Shown here: in pieces, positions 1 through 9,513 of the stretch
Layout: every line of letters begins with the position of its first letter
Numbering within the stretch: position 1 is the first letter of the stretch
Assembly: GCA_021788095.1 (NCBI GenBank)
Contig: JAJYLB010000014.1
Coordinates: 1-64,000, forward strand
Reading direction: 5' to 3'
DNA from: Acidobacteriota bacterium
GTDB lineage: Bacteria > Acidobacteriota > Terriglobia > Acidiferrales > UBA7541
Length of the DNA: 64,000 nucleotides
The notes under the pieces: generated by a model
Seen by the model: the letters and a program-made list of their open reading frames with translations, nothing else
Database searches by the model: none
Told to the model about the DNA's origin: nothing
Position numbers and translations under genes: made by a program

Positions 1-2244
1 TTGCGGACCTACTGGCGCATTCTGCGAAACCGCCGGTGGACGGTGCTTTCCGCCGTGGCCGTCGTTCTCACCCTCGTCACGATTTACACGGTTCGCCAAA
101 AGCCCGTGTACCAGGCAAGCTCACTCCTGGAGATCGAGCAGGAGAATCCGAACGTCGTAACGCTCCAGCAGATTTTCCAAATCTCCGGCGTCTCCGAGGA
201 CTACCTCAATACGCAATTCAAGATTCTGAAGAGCGACAGCCTCGCTCGCCAAGTCATTCAGAAGCTGCATCTCGATCTGGCGAAGGCGTTCCATCCGGCT
301 CCGCGCCACTGGTTTTGGGAGTCGACGAAGCAAGAGGCCCCCGTCGATCCGGCAGTGCTTACCAGTCCGGCCCACGAGCAAGCCATTCTCCGTTCTTTCG
401 GGTCCGGCCTGGAGGTAACTCCGGTCCCTCAGAGCCGGCTGGTGACCGTATCCTTTAATTCCCCCGATCCGAAGCTGGCTGCCGCCATCGTGAATACGCT
501 TGTCTCGTGCTACGTGGAGCAGAATTTCGAAGCACACTGGAAGGCGAGCCAGCAGGCCTCCACTTGGCTTTCGCAGCAGCTCGATAGCCTGAAAATCAAG
601 CTCGAAAAGTCCGAAGACAACCTCCAGGCATACGCCCAAGCGAATGGCTTGCTCTTCTTGGAAGACTCGGGCGGCCAGAACGAAGACATCGTGAACCAGC
701 GGCTGCGCCAACTCCAAGACGAACTTACGCAGGCCCAAGCCGATCTCTACCAGAAGGAATCTCTCGACCACCTCGTTCAGGCGGGAGATTACGCTGCCTT
801 GCCCGGCGTCTTCGATAGCCAAACGATGCAGCAGCTTACCGTGCAGCTCGCCGGCCTCGAACAAGAGCAGGCGAAGCTCGCGCCGAATTTCAAGCCCAGC
901 TACCCGAAGATGCAGGAGATCCAGAGCCAAATCGACCGCATCCAGAAATTCCTCGAGCAGCAAAGGCGGCAGGCCGCCCGCCACATCCAGGACGAATACG
1001 TGGCCGCCCAGCGCCGCGTCGCCCTGGTCCAGGCCGCTTTCGGGCAGCAGCAGAAGCAGGCGAATGACGTGGCGGAGAAATCGGTTGAATACAACATCCT
1101 CAAGCGGGAAGCCGACAGCGACAAGCAGCTTTACGACGGCCTGCTGCAGCACCTCAAGGAGGCCGGCGTTTCCGCTGGCCTGAAGGCCAGCAATATTCGC
1201 GTGGTGGATGCCGCCGTGCCGCCAATCGCTCCCATGAACCGGCGCCTCCTCTTCAATCTCGCCGTGGGCCTCTTCGTCGGCCTCATCGGCGGCATCAGCC
1301 TCGCCTTCCTCCTGGAACACATGGACGATACGGTCAAAACTCCGGACGACATCGAAGCGTTCCTGCGCGCGCCGGCTTTGGCCTTGATCCCGACGGGCCG
1401 AGGACCGAATCTCGGCAAAATGGCGTTTCGCAAGGCTGAGCCTGAACCGTTCCCCGCCTTGCAGGGCCTCTCGCTTCGTGAACCGCCCCAAAAGACTTCG
1501 CCGAATGGCCATGGCGCTCCGAACGGCAACGGCTGGCTCCGGGTCGATTCCCCGGCGTTTTTCTCCTCGCCACTCGCCGAAGCGTTTCGCAATCTGCGCA
1601 CTTCCGTTTTGCTGTCCACGGCAGTCCGTCCGCCACAATCCTTGGTCTTTGTCAGTGCCGAGCCGGCCGAGGGCAAGACGACCACGTGCGGCAATCTGGC
1701 GATCTCTCTGGCTCAGTTAGGCAAGCGGGTTCTCGTTGTGGATGCGGATATGCGCCGGCCGGCGATTCACGAATTCTTTCACCTCTCGAAATCCGTCGGC
1801 TTGGTCAATTACCTTGCCGGGGAGCCGGATTGGCGCGCGCTAGTGCAGCCTTCGGGTCTCGCTCGGCTGGACTGCCTGGTTTGCGGTCCCGTGCCTCCGA
1901 ATCCTAGCGAGTTGATTTTCTCGACGCCCATGCGTGGGTTGATACAAGGAGCGTCTGCCGAATACGACCTCGTGCTGCTCGACGCGCCGCCGCTGCTCGA
2001 CGTCGCCGACGGGCGGATTCTCAGCACCATCGTCGAAGGCACCATCATGGTGGTGAAAGGCAGTGCCACGCCTCGGGAGATGGTGCGGCGAGCGGAGATT
2101 TATATCTCCGAGGTTGGCGGGCATTTGATTGGCGTGGTGCTGAACGACGTCAATCTGCGCCGCGACGGCTACCACTATTATTCCGGGTATAAGTATTACT
2201 CCTACGACCTTACCGATCGTTCGAGCCGAAAGTCCGACGCATGA
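1..2244 (+). CDS. Wzc-like polysaccharide co-polymerase with C-terminal tyrosine autokinase (5' end cut by window)
   Basis: Controls chain length and export of a surface polysaccharide at the inner membrane. The N-terminal Wzz-type part has a membrane segment at about residues 13-30, a long coiled-coil periplasmic stretch (about 180-390) and a second membrane segment near 415-437. The cytoplasmic BY-kinase follows: Walker A with AEGKT at about 555-560, Walker A' VLVVDADMRRP near 578-588, Walker B VLLDAPP near 657-663, and a tyrosine cluster at the C-terminus (YHYYSGYKYYSYD) that would be autophosphorylated. The first codon is TTG and the reading frame is open to the window edge, so the true start is probably upstream and a few residues are missing. 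It is the first visible gene of the exopolysaccharide locus. Confidence 0.9.
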   Translation: MRTYWRILRNRRWTVLSAVAVVLTLVTIYTVRQKPVYQASSLLEIEQENPNVVTLQQIFQISGVSEDYLNTQFKILKSDSLARQVIQKLHLDLAKAFHPAPRHWFWESTKQEAPVDPAVLTSPAHEQAILRSFGSGLEVTPVPQSRLVTVSFNSPDPKLAAAIVNTLVSCYVEQNFEAHWKASQQASTWLSQQLDSLKIKLEKSEDNLQAYAQANGLLFLEDSGGQNEDIVNQRLRQLQDELTQAQADLYQKESLDHLVQAGDYAALPGVFDSQTMQQLTVQLAGLEQEQAKLAPNFKPSYPKMQEIQSQIDRIQKFLEQQRRQAARHIQDEYVAAQRRVALVQAAFGQQQKQANDVAEKSVEYNILKREADSDKQLYDGLLQHLKEAGVSAGLKASNIRVVDAAVPPIAPMNRRLLFNLAVGLFVGLIGGISLAFLLEHMDDTVKTPDDIEAFLRAPALALIPTGRGPNLGKMAFRKAEPEPFPALQGLSLREPPQKTSPNGHGAPNGNGWLRVDSPAFFSSPLAEAFRNLRTSVLLSTAVRPPQSLVFVSAEPAEGKTTTCGNLAISLAQLGKRVLVVDADMRRPAIHEFFHLSKSVGLVNYLAGEPDWRALVQPSGLARLDCLVCGPVPPNPSELIFSTPMRGLIQGASAEYDLVLLDAPPLLDVADGRILSTIVEGTIMVVKGSATPREMVRRAEIYISEVGGHLIGVVLNDVNLRRDGYHYYSGYKYYSYDLTDRSSRKSDA

Positions 2245-2271
2245 CACCCCTCACCATCCCCGACGTTTCCT

Positions 2272-2391
2272 TAGAAACGATTGGAAGACCTCCTCTTTGG
2301 CAGGGCGGAGCTTCAGCTCCGACGAAATACTGCCAGATTCAGGGGCTTCAGCCCCTGAGGCAGGCCAGGACGGGTTTGGCAATGGCTTCTA
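2272..2391. mobile_element. MITE copy 1 with IS427-like terminal inverted repeats
   Basis: A 116-bp non-coding element (2274-2389) bounded by TA on both sides. Its left end GAAACGATTGGAAGACCTCC and the complement of its right end GAAGCCATTGCCAAACCCG form imperfect inverted repeats. Inside are two palindromic blocks of the form GGAGCTTCAGCTCC and GGGGCTTCAGCCCC. Ends and internal blocks match two other copies here, at 9329 and 42284, and the ends resemble those of the insertion sequence at 24466. Confidence 0.8.
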
Positions 2392-2696
2392 ACGAATCTG
2401 CCATCCCCAGCCCGTCGCCGTTCGGCAGGCTCACGGCCCCGAGCAACGCCGAGGGGCGTGGGGGGAGGGATCTGTTTTTTCGGCTTGACGTCTGTGCTCA
2501 CCAATCTGAAAGGTGGCGCTGCCGCCCCTCTGTGGGTTCTTCCTTGGAGAATGGTGTCTCAGAAGGGCGAATCCCCCGCTCCGACGGTGCGGACAGTGTG
2601 GCGCCACCTTTCAGTCCAGCCGTCGCCTTTTCTGTAGCGCCGTCCCTGGCTCGCCGCTTCCTGGCGGCTCGCCGGCCGTCTTTGTCGCCCGCCTTC
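2392..2696. other. Non-coding stretch
   Basis: I see no convincing gene on either strand: open frames here are short, arginine/alanine-rich and lack ribosome-binding sites. It is part of the roughly 1.1 kb gap between the autokinase and the antiterminator gene. Confidence 0.5.
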
Positions 2697-2960
2697 GTAG
2701 GGGCAGGCCTTGTGCCCGCCCGCAGTGAAGCCGTAAATGCTCCCAGATTTAAACGTAGAGCCGCGGACTTCAGCGCGGCACGCTTTTCTAGTTTTGCGGC
2801 ATCGCGGCCCCTGCTTTTCGGTGTCGTAGGGGCAGGCCTTGTGCCTGCCCGCGGCGAAGCCGTAGACATTGCCAGGTTTAAACGTAGCGCCTGCCTCGCC
2901 GCATGCTGGCGGGCTGCGGACTTTAGCGCGGCACGCTTTTCTAGTTTCCCGGTATCGCAG
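2697..2960. repeat. Tandem duplication of a GTAGGGGCAGGCCTTGTGCC repeat
   Basis: Two direct copies (2697-2807 and 2826-2960) begin with the same 20-base block and continue with shared stretches such as GAAGCCGTA, TTTAAACGTAG and GCGCGGCACGCTTTTCTAG. Copy 2 carries about 25 extra bases. No coding potential is evident. Confidence 0.75.
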
Positions 2961-3063
2961 TCTCGTATCGCATTTTTGGCTTGTGTCGTCTGTAAGTAGT
3001 TGTAGTGCAATTAGTTATAGTCGCTTTGGCCCTGCGGGTCGCGGGGCGAAGCTATGGAAAGAA

Positions 3064-3188
3064 TCTGTGTGGCAACGCGAAAAGGTGCGAATTCCACAGC
3101 CCTGGCGCAAATTTCGTGCGTTGTCCGCAAACGACTTGCGCGAATCTATGAAAAATACAAACTGTGGAAATGCCAGTTGCCACACAGA
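3064..3188 (+). promoter_or_regulatory. Long nested inverted repeat in the leader of the antiterminator gene
   Basis: A perfect 13-bp inverted repeat (3064-3076 TCTGTGTGGCAAC with 3176-3188) encloses a second perfect 8-bp repeat (3092-3099 TTCCACAG with 3162-3169) and smaller pairings around GTCCGCAAACGAC. The transcript could fold into one elongated hairpin of about 125 nt ending some 210 nt before the UpxY-like gene. UpxY/RfaH-type proteins are known to act on 5' leaders of polysaccharide operons; this being such a target is inference. A decayed mobile element is the alternative. Confidence 0.5.
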
Positions 3189-3400
3189 CTCGAAAGGCAG
3201 TGGCTCGTGGCTGGTGAACGTGGCAACCATTGATCAGCGTCGTGCACCATCGGTGCCAAACGGTGCCTCCTGTTCTTGTAACGCAGCATCCTGCCCGCTT
3301 CGTTGCCGCTCTTCAGTCCCGGCCACTGCGCGGGCGTCTCGCCGGCTTCTTTCAGCTCCTTCAACCCTCGCTTTTCAACCGCCGAGGACTGAATCCTAAG

Positions 3401-4087
3401 ATGGCAACCGCCGCAACACCTTGCACGACAGCTTATGAAGCCCGCGAGAGCGTGGTCCTCTGGCGGGAACCGCGCTGGTACGCCGCCTACACTTGCGCGA
3501 ATCACGAAAAGCAGGTCGCACAGCAGTTGAGAAATCGAGGCGTCGAGCATTTCCTTCCGCTCTACGATGCGGTGCATCGCTGGAAGGACCGCCGTGTCCG
3601 GCTTCAGCTCCCGCTCTTCCCCGGCTATGTTTTCGTCCGTTTGCCCCTTCGCGATCGCCTCGAAGTCTTGCAGATTCCGAGTGTCATCCGGCTGGTCGGC
3701 TTTGGTGGCGGACTGCCAGCCTCGCTTCCCGAAAGGGAAATCGAAATCCTGCGCACCGGCTTCGCCGGCGACTTGCGCGCGCAGCCGCATCCGTATCTCA
3801 CTATTGGGCGGCGCGTGCGCATCATCAACGGGCCTCTGGCCGGAATGGAAGGCATCCTGCGGCGCCGCAAAGGCAATTACCGTGTCGTCTTGGCGGTCGA
3901 TTTGATCCAGCGGTCGATCGCTGTCGAAGCCGACGCCGCGGATCTGGCTCCGCTTGCCGTGGTCCGTGCCGCTCTCGCCAGGCTACGGGGGACAAGCCGG
4001 GAATCGCTGGGAACCGGCCAAAATGCGGATCAGCCTCTCGAACTGGCTTCGAGGACGAGTGAAATCTCAGGCGATTGGCGGGTCTAG
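3401..4087 (+). CDS. UpxY/NusG-family transcription antiterminator
   Basis: Specialised NusG paralogue that keeps RNA polymerase transcribing through long polysaccharide operons. The 228-residue protein has a NusG N-terminal domain from about residue 25 (PRWYAAYT, then LFPGYVFVRL) and a KOW-like C-terminal segment (GRRVRIINGPLAGMEGIL) near 140-160. I start it at ATG 3401, just before the family-type N-terminus; an upstream in-frame extension to 3230 has no conserved sequence. It sits immediately ahead of the flippase gene, the usual place for UpxY-type regulators. Its likely target is its own leader region. Confidence 0.85.
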   Translation: MATAATPCTTAYEARESVVLWREPRWYAAYTCANHEKQVAQQLRNRGVEHFLPLYDAVHRWKDRRVRLQLPLFPGYVFVRLPLRDRLEVLQIPSVIRLVGFGGGLPASLPEREIEILRTGFAGDLRAQPHPYLTIGRRVRIINGPLAGMEGILRRRKGNYRVVLAVDLIQRSIAVEADAADLAPLAVVRAALARLRGTSRESLGTGQNADQPLELASRTSEISGDWRV

Positions 4088-4097
4088 ACAAGGCGGC

Positions 4098-5648
4098 ATG
4101 AGTCTGCTCGAAATCACATCTCAGCCCGCGGGCAACAGGGCTTTCCTTGTAGGCGGGCGACGGCTCGCTCGCAATACCGCCATCAATCTGGTCGGCCGGA
4201 TGGTGCCGTTGCTCGTTGCCGTCGTGACAATGCCCTACGTGATCGGTCACCTGGGGCCGGATCGCTTTGGCTTGTTGTCCCTGGCGTGGATGGTTGTCGG
4301 CTATTTCGCACTTTTCAATCTGGGCGTCGGGCCCGCCACCACTAAATTCGTCGCCGATCTCCTTGGCAAGGGCGAGCGCGAGAGACTTCCCGAGCTTGTC
4401 TGGACGGCAGTCATCAGCCAAGTTTGCCTCGGCGTGATGGGCGGCTTTCTGTTCGTCGCCGGGACGCCGCTGCTCGTTGACCGGCTGCTCCGGATTCCGC
4501 CTGGCCTACGCGCTCAGGCGCATCTGATTTTTCTGTATATGGCTGTCGCGCTCCCCATCGATTTCGCCAACGGCTCGATGAGCGGCGTGCTCGGCGCCTC
4601 CCAGCGATTCGATCTGCTCAATCTTGTCAGCATCCCTTCCAGCGCTCTCACCTACCTCGTCCCTGTCGCCGCGGTTTGGCTCGGGTACGGATTGCCGGCC
4701 ATCGTATTGTTCTTGGTGCTCGCGCGGGCGACCGCGATCTTCGTCATCGTCTATTGTTGCTTCCGCCTATACCCCGATTTGCGCTCCGGCGTCCGTTTCA
4801 GCCCGGGCCTCGCCCGCCGACTGCTCGGCTTCGGCGGTTGGGTGACCGTTTCCGGCATGGTTAGCCCCGTCCTGGTGTACTTCGACCGGTTCCTGATCGG
4901 ATCCCTAATTTCCGTCGCCGCCGTCGGGTTTTATACGCCGCCGTACATGATTTCGACCAAGCTGTGGATCCTTCCGGCGAGCCTTGCGGCCACTCTCTTC
5001 CCAGCTTTCAGCTGCTCGGCCGGGGGCGAAAGCCGGGAGTGGGTTCGAAGCGCTCTGGCGCGTTCCCTCAAGTTCTTGATTCTGCTCGCTGGTCCAGCGG
5101 CCCTCCTCCTTGTCTTCTTCGCACGTCCTCTGCTGACCTTCTGGGTGGGAGCACGATTCGCCGCGGAGGGCACGCTGGTCCTCCAGATATTGGCCGTCGG
5201 CGTCCTGATGAACTCCCTGGCCGTCGTTCCTTACAGCCTGCTGCAGGGGATCGGGCGGCCCGATTTGACGGCGAAGTTTCACCTCGTTGAGCTGCCGATT
5301 CACGTAGCATTGGCTTGGTTTCTGGTCACGAGATTTGGGCTCGCGGGTGCCGCTACAGCCTGGGCTATCCGGATGGGCTTCGATTTCTTCTTGCTCGTCG
5401 TCGCGGCCTGCTGGCTGACTCGGACCTCGCCTCGTCTCCTCGCGGGTCGGGAGTTAGGAAGTAGCCTGGGAATTCTTGCGGCGTTGGCGGCCGGTTTTGC
5501 GTTCGTCTGGATTTCTACCCATGCGTTGGCCGTCCACGCGGTGCTGACGGCCTCTTTGGGTTGTGGGTTTTTGATCTGCGCGTGGCGGTACGCTCTGGAC
5601 GCAGACGAAAAGTGTCAGATCAAGCTTTGGCTCAAAGCGTCGCCGTAG
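4098..5648 (+). CDS. Wzx-like polysaccharide flippase (MATE/PST family)
   Basis: Multi-pass inner-membrane transporter of 516 residues expected to flip undecaprenyl-linked repeat units to the periplasm. The N-terminus (ARNTAINLVGRMVPLLVAVV, about 25-45) and repeated hydrophobic helices through to the C-terminus fit the polysaccharide transporter family. ATG 4098 is chosen because it lies just after the antiterminator stop and directly precedes the family-like start; the upstream in-frame extension overlaps the previous gene. Its position between autokinase and glycosyltransferases supports a Wzx/Wzy-type pathway. Confidence 0.85.
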   Translation: MSLLEITSQPAGNRAFLVGGRRLARNTAINLVGRMVPLLVAVVTMPYVIGHLGPDRFGLLSLAWMVVGYFALFNLGVGPATTKFVADLLGKGERERLPELVWTAVISQVCLGVMGGFLFVAGTPLLVDRLLRIPPGLRAQAHLIFLYMAVALPIDFANGSMSGVLGASQRFDLLNLVSIPSSALTYLVPVAAVWLGYGLPAIVLFLVLARATAIFVIVYCCFRLYPDLRSGVRFSPGLARRLLGFGGWVTVSGMVSPVLVYFDRFLIGSLISVAAVGFYTPPYMISTKLWILPASLAATLFPAFSCSAGGESREWVRSALARSLKFLILLAGPAALLLVFFARPLLTFWVGARFAAEGTLVLQILAVGVLMNSLAVVPYSLLQGIGRPDLTAKFHLVELPIHVALAWFLVTRFGLAGAATAWAIRMGFDFFLLVVAACWLTRTSPRLLAGRELGSSLGILAALAAGFAFVWISTHALAVHAVLTASLGCGFLICAWRYALDADEKCQIKLWLKASP

Positions 5649-5822
5649 GAGCCGGTGGCCGTTCTCCGACGGAGGGGCGATCTTCCGGGTTCGAGGAGCC
5701 GCAGGTTGTTGGGCCAACGTCCGGGTGGGCTCCGCAGAGTGCGCGAGGGTAGTCCGGCCGGACGCCTGGCCTCCTTTTAGGCAGAGCGAGAAGCCGTCGC
5801 CAAGGAGCGTGGACTGAATCCG

Positions 5823-6734
5823 ATGCAATGGTCCCATCCCAGCGTCAGCGTGGTGCTCGTCACCTATAACCGCGCCGATTTGTTGGACGCGACCATCCGC
5901 TCCGTCCTGGATCAGACGTTGGATGATTTCGAGCTGATTATCGCGGACGACGCTTCGCCAGACCACACCCCGGAGGTATGCCGGCGATGGGCCGGTTTGG
6001 ATAGCCGCGTCCGCTACAACCGGCGACCGGCGAACGCCGGCATGCCGGGGAATCTCAACTTAGGCATCCTCACCACCAGGGGCGAATACGTCGCGATCCT
6101 CCACGACGACGACGCTTACTCGCCGGATTTATTGGAGAAGTGGAAAAACTGCTTGGACGAGCACCCGCGGGCCGCCTTCGTGTTCAATGCGTACCGCGCT
6201 CTCGACGCGCGCGGCCAGACGCGCACGCTGTTCCGCGAGGCGCTGCCCCGGTGCTTTCCCGGCTCTCTGCTGCTCGAGGCGGTTTTTTTCCGCTTCTTTC
6301 GCTTTGACTCGCCGGTTTGGGGCAGTGTCATGATGAGGCGAAGCGCGTTCGACCGCGCCGGCCCATTCGCCGAGCGCTTCGGCTACTGGGCGGACGTGGA
6401 CATGTGGATGCGGCTCGCCGAGGAATACGACGTCTGCTACCTGGACGAACCTCTGATCGCCCTGACGAGCAGTGAGATCGCCCCTCACCAATTTGACGAC
6501 AGTCCCGGGCGCGTCCGGCCGCTGCTCGGGCGGATGTTCTGGGAGGCGCGCATGAGGCACTTCGCCGGGCGACCCGTCCGGCGCGCGGCCGAGGCCGTCC
6601 GTCACTTCAGCTTTGTAGCCGCCAGCCGCGCCGAGCAAACCGCGCTCGCAGCGAATCGCCGGGTCCGTTCCCTGGTTTCGGCTTCCCCTGCGAGAGGGCC
6701 CCGCGTCGTGGCGCGCTATGACCCGCGGCAGTGA
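5823..6734 (+). CDS. Family 2 glycosyltransferase
   Basis: GT-A fold transferase of 303 residues that would add one sugar to the lipid-linked repeat unit. It opens with SVVLVTYNRADLL, has the nucleotide-binding ADDAS at 41-45 and a metal-binding HDDD at 95-98, and later an acceptor-side segment with WADVDMWMRLAE. No membrane helix is seen, so it is a peripheral cytoplasmic enzyme. Donor and acceptor cannot be read from sequence. Confidence 0.85.
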   Translation: MQWSHPSVSVVLVTYNRADLLDATIRSVLDQTLDDFELIIADDASPDHTPEVCRRWAGLDSRVRYNRRPANAGMPGNLNLGILTTRGEYVAILHDDDAYSPDLLEKWKNCLDEHPRAAFVFNAYRALDARGQTRTLFREALPRCFPGSLLLEAVFFRFFRFDSPVWGSVMMRRSAFDRAGPFAERFGYWADVDMWMRLAEEYDVCYLDEPLIALTSSEIAPHQFDDSPGRVRPLLGRMFWEARMRHFAGRPVRRAAEAVRHFSFVAASRAEQTALAANRRVRSLVSASPARGPRVVARYDPRQ

Positions 6735-6867
6735 GGAAGGCATGGCCTCGGACCTTTCGCCATTCGACGACAGGAGATTGTGCCGGTGGCTTTCGCGCCG
6801 GGCCGTCATCGGCACGCTGGGTTTAATCATCGCTCGGCGCCTGCCCTGAGGGGCGAGCGAAATTTCA

Positions 6868-7977
6868 GTGCCAGCCTACGAAAATCTGAAGGTGCTGGTC
6901 GTAAGAGAGAACTGGCTCGGGTGCACAGGTCTATCGGCTTTCAATGCCCTGATCCGGGCGGGGGTTCACGCGACCTCCATCAGTGAGTCGGAGTACCTCC
7001 CCTTGTGGTCCTCTTTTCCCATGAAGGTTGCCCGCCGCGCCCTCGGCGCCGCCGCGGTGAAGGAATTCAACGCCGCTCTCTTGCGCGACGTCCGGCTCTA
7101 TAAGCCGGAACTGCTTTTGGTGTTCAAGGGACCCTACGTTCTCGCGGAAACGCTCCGGGCAGTCGGAAAGATGGGGACCACGCGGTATTGCTTCTATCCC
7201 GACATATCCTACGAAGAGCACGGCCGCTACCTGCGCGAGGCCTTGCGCTGCTACGACTGGATTTTCACAACCAAGAGTTTTGGTCCGAGAGACCTTAAGG
7301 CCCTGCTGGACATCGAGAAGGCCAGCTACCTGCCGGATGGTTACGACCCCGATGTGCACCGGCCTCTCACCGCTGGCGAGCGGGACCGCGAGCGATACGG
7401 TTGCGACGTCTCGTTCATCGGCGCGTGGACGCCCGGAAAGGCGCAGATCCTTGGGGCCTTCATCGCACGGCGTCCCAACACGAGGCTAAAAATTTGGGGA
7501 GACCGCTGGCACAGCCTGGCCAGGACCTCACCTCTCCGCCCCCTAGCAGCCCCCTCCGCGATTTATGGACCCGCGTACGCCATGGCCATTTCCTGCTCCA
7601 AAATAAATTTGGGCCTTCTTCAGGAGCGCATGGGAAGGGCATCCTCGGGAGATCGGATCACTTCCAGAACTTTCCAAATTCCCGCCTGCGGCGGCCTGAT
7701 GCTCCACGAGCGCACCGACGACTTGCTCGATATCTTCACTGAGGACGAGAACTGCGTCTGCTTCGCAGATGCGGACGAACTGGCAGCCAAGGTCGACGAG
7801 CTGCTGGCCGACGAGCAACACCGTCAGTCCGTTGCGCAGCGAGGTCTCCAATTGGTTCAATCCGCGCACAGTTGGGACCACCGGGCGAGAGCCATCCTCG
7901 ACCACTATCTGAAATTTCGAGCCGATGCGCAGACCGGCGCCCCCAGCGTCGCGACGCTGGCAGGAGCAAGGGTCTAA
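6868..7977 (+). CDS. CgeB-like glycosyltransferase (GT-B)
   Basis: A 369-residue protein resembling the CgeB/GT1-like family: a degenerate N-terminal Rossmann half, a middle SFIGAWTPGK motif, and the C-terminal block SRTFQIPACGGLMLHERTDD followed by a DADELAAKVDELL segment typical of this family's nucleotide-sugar site. Start is GTG 6868; no better start with a ribosome-binding site is apparent. It lies two bases before the next glycosyltransferase gene, so the two are probably co-translated. Confidence 0.8.
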   Translation: MPAYENLKVLVVRENWLGCTGLSAFNALIRAGVHATSISESEYLPLWSSFPMKVARRALGAAAVKEFNAALLRDVRLYKPELLLVFKGPYVLAETLRAVGKMGTTRYCFYPDISYEEHGRYLREALRCYDWIFTTKSFGPRDLKALLDIEKASYLPDGYDPDVHRPLTAGERDRERYGCDVSFIGAWTPGKAQILGAFIARRPNTRLKIWGDRWHSLARTSPLRPLAAPSAIYGPAYAMAISCSKINLGLLQERMGRASSGDRITSRTFQIPACGGLMLHERTDDLLDIFTEDENCVCFADADELAAKVDELLADEQHRQSVAQRGLQLVQSAHSWDHRARAILDHYLKFRADAQTGAPSVATLAGARV

Positions 7978-7979
7978 CG

Positions 7980-9329
7980 ATGTCGATCTCTGTCGCGCCC
8001 GCCAGCGGCGGAGGGGAGCCGCGGCGGCCGGTGTTGGGCAGCCGCCCACACCGGCTGGCGATTCTCATCTCTCACCCCGTGCAGTACTTTTCTCCTCTCT
8101 TCCGGCTCCTGGCCAGCCGGCCAGAGGTTGAGACGACCGTGCTCTACTGCAGCCTGCAAGGGGCGGAGAGGATGTATGACCCGGGCTTCGGCGCGTCGTT
8201 CTCCTGGGACATTCCCTTACTGGACGGCTACCCGTACAAGCTGCTTAAGAACTGGTGGCCCGGCCCGCTCGGCGGTTTTTTCAGTTGCACCAATCCGGGA
8301 ATCATCCGCGAGCTACATAACGGGCGCTACGACGCTGTAATCGTTTTCGGGTGGGCGAGCGTCACGAACTGGCTCGCCTTTGGAACGGCGGCGCTGACCG
8401 GCCTGCCATGGATGCTGTATGGGGACAGCAATGTGCGCGACGAGGTTGCGCTCCTCGGAGTCAAGGGATGGCTTAAGGAAGTGGTGCTGGGCGCGCTCTT
8501 CCGAAGGACGCGGGCGTTCCTGACGAGCGGGGCGTTCAATCGGGACTTTTATGTATTCTATGGCGCCCCGCCGGAGAAGTGCTTCGACGCGCCCTGGCCG
8601 ATCGACAACGATTTCTTTGAATCGCGATCGCCGCACGCGCGCGGCCGCCGCAGGGAAATCCGCTCGGCGCTGGGAATTCCCGCCGAGAGCACCGTCTTCC
8701 TCTTTGTCGGCAAGCTGCTGGAGCGGAAACGGCCGCTGGACCTCCTCGAAGCGCTGGCTCGATTGAAGGGGATCGTCCCGAGCGTTGCTGTGGCTTTCGT
8801 TGGGGAGGGGGAATTGAGGAGGGCTTTGGAGGCGGAAATTGCCCGCTCCGGACTGCGCAACGCTTACCTGCTCGGCTTCAGAAACCAATGCGAGTTGTCG
8901 GAGATGTATGGTATGGCCGACGTTTTCGTTTTCCCGTCGTCTCGCGATCCCCGGGGAACGGTCACGAACGAAGCGATGGCATGCGGGTTGCCGGTGGTCA
9001 TCAGCGATGGGGTCGGCGTATGGGGGCCACAGGACATCGTCCGGAATGGCGAAAACGGCATCGTCTATCCCTGCGGCAACGTCGGCGCGCTGGCGGAAGC
9101 GATGCGCAAGCTCGCCGTGGACGCCGCCCTTCGCGAACGGATGGGCGCTCGCGCGCTGGAAACCACTCGCGAATTCGGCTCCGGCCGGACGGCGGAAGGG
9201 ATCGTGCACGCGTTGGCCTCGCTCGATTCCGCCCGGCCCCGCTGTGCGGCCGAAGCCGAAGAGGCAGTGCTCCCCGCCCAGTGCGCCAGTCGCCGGCCCC
9301 GCCATCTGCATGGAAACCGAGGAGCGTAG
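7980..9329 (+). CDS. Family 4 glycosyltransferase
   Basis: GT-B enzyme of 449 residues. The N-terminal acceptor domain begins near HRLAILISHPVQYFSPLF; the C-terminal GT4 domain shows FLFVGKLLERKRPLDLLEAL and the donor-binding EX7E-like region PSSRDPRGTVTNEAMACGLPVV. ATG 7980 follows the previous stop by two bases. The stop TAG (9327-9329) uses the TA plus first base of the MITE inserted at 9329, so the last residues (about 30, proline/arginine-rich) may not be the ancestral C-terminus. Confidence 0.85.
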   Translation: MSISVAPASGGGEPRRPVLGSRPHRLAILISHPVQYFSPLFRLLASRPEVETTVLYCSLQGAERMYDPGFGASFSWDIPLLDGYPYKLLKNWWPGPLGGFFSCTNPGIIRELHNGRYDAVIVFGWASVTNWLAFGTAALTGLPWMLYGDSNVRDEVALLGVKGWLKEVVLGALFRRTRAFLTSGAFNRDFYVFYGAPPEKCFDAPWPIDNDFFESRSPHARGRRREIRSALGIPAESTVFLFVGKLLERKRPLDLLEALARLKGIVPSVAVAFVGEGELRRALEAEIARSGLRNAYLLGFRNQCELSEMYGMADVFVFPSSRDPRGTVTNEAMACGLPVVISDGVGVWGPQDIVRNGENGIVYPCGNVGALAEAMRKLAVDAALRERMGARALETTREFGSGRTAEGIVHALASLDSARPRCAAEAEEAVLPAQCASRRPRHLHGNRGA

Positions 9330-9449
9330 AAGCCATTGCAAAACCCCCGATTTCGGGGGGTCGGAGCTTCAGCTCCGACAAAAAAGTGGCCAAAACGAAG
9401 GGGCTTCAGCCCCTGAAGCATGTCCCGGGAGGTTTTGCAATAGCTTCTA
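9327..9449. mobile_element. MITE copy 2 with IS427-like terminal inverted repeats
   Basis: A 119-bp element (9329-9447) between TA duplications. Left end GAAGCCATTGCAAAACCCCC and complement of the right end GAAGCTATTGCAAAACCTCC are near-identical inverted repeats. Internal palindromes GGAGCTTCAGCTCC and GGGGCTTCAGCCCC match the copy at 2274. It separates two glycan genes without an obvious polar effect. Confidence 0.85.
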
Positions 9450-9513
9450 GTAAGGCGTGAAGGGTGCACCCCTGTGAAAGTCTGCATCGGCAGTTCCGGA
9501 CTCGATTAGTTCC

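Noticed and set aside
121..1638. 505-codon - strand frame opposite the autokinase
   Set aside because: Antisense shadow; the + strand carries all kinase motifs.
6742..6849. 35-codon frame between two glycosyltransferase genes
   Set aside because: The purine-rich block is only one base from the ATG and the peptide is not conserved-looking; insufficient support.
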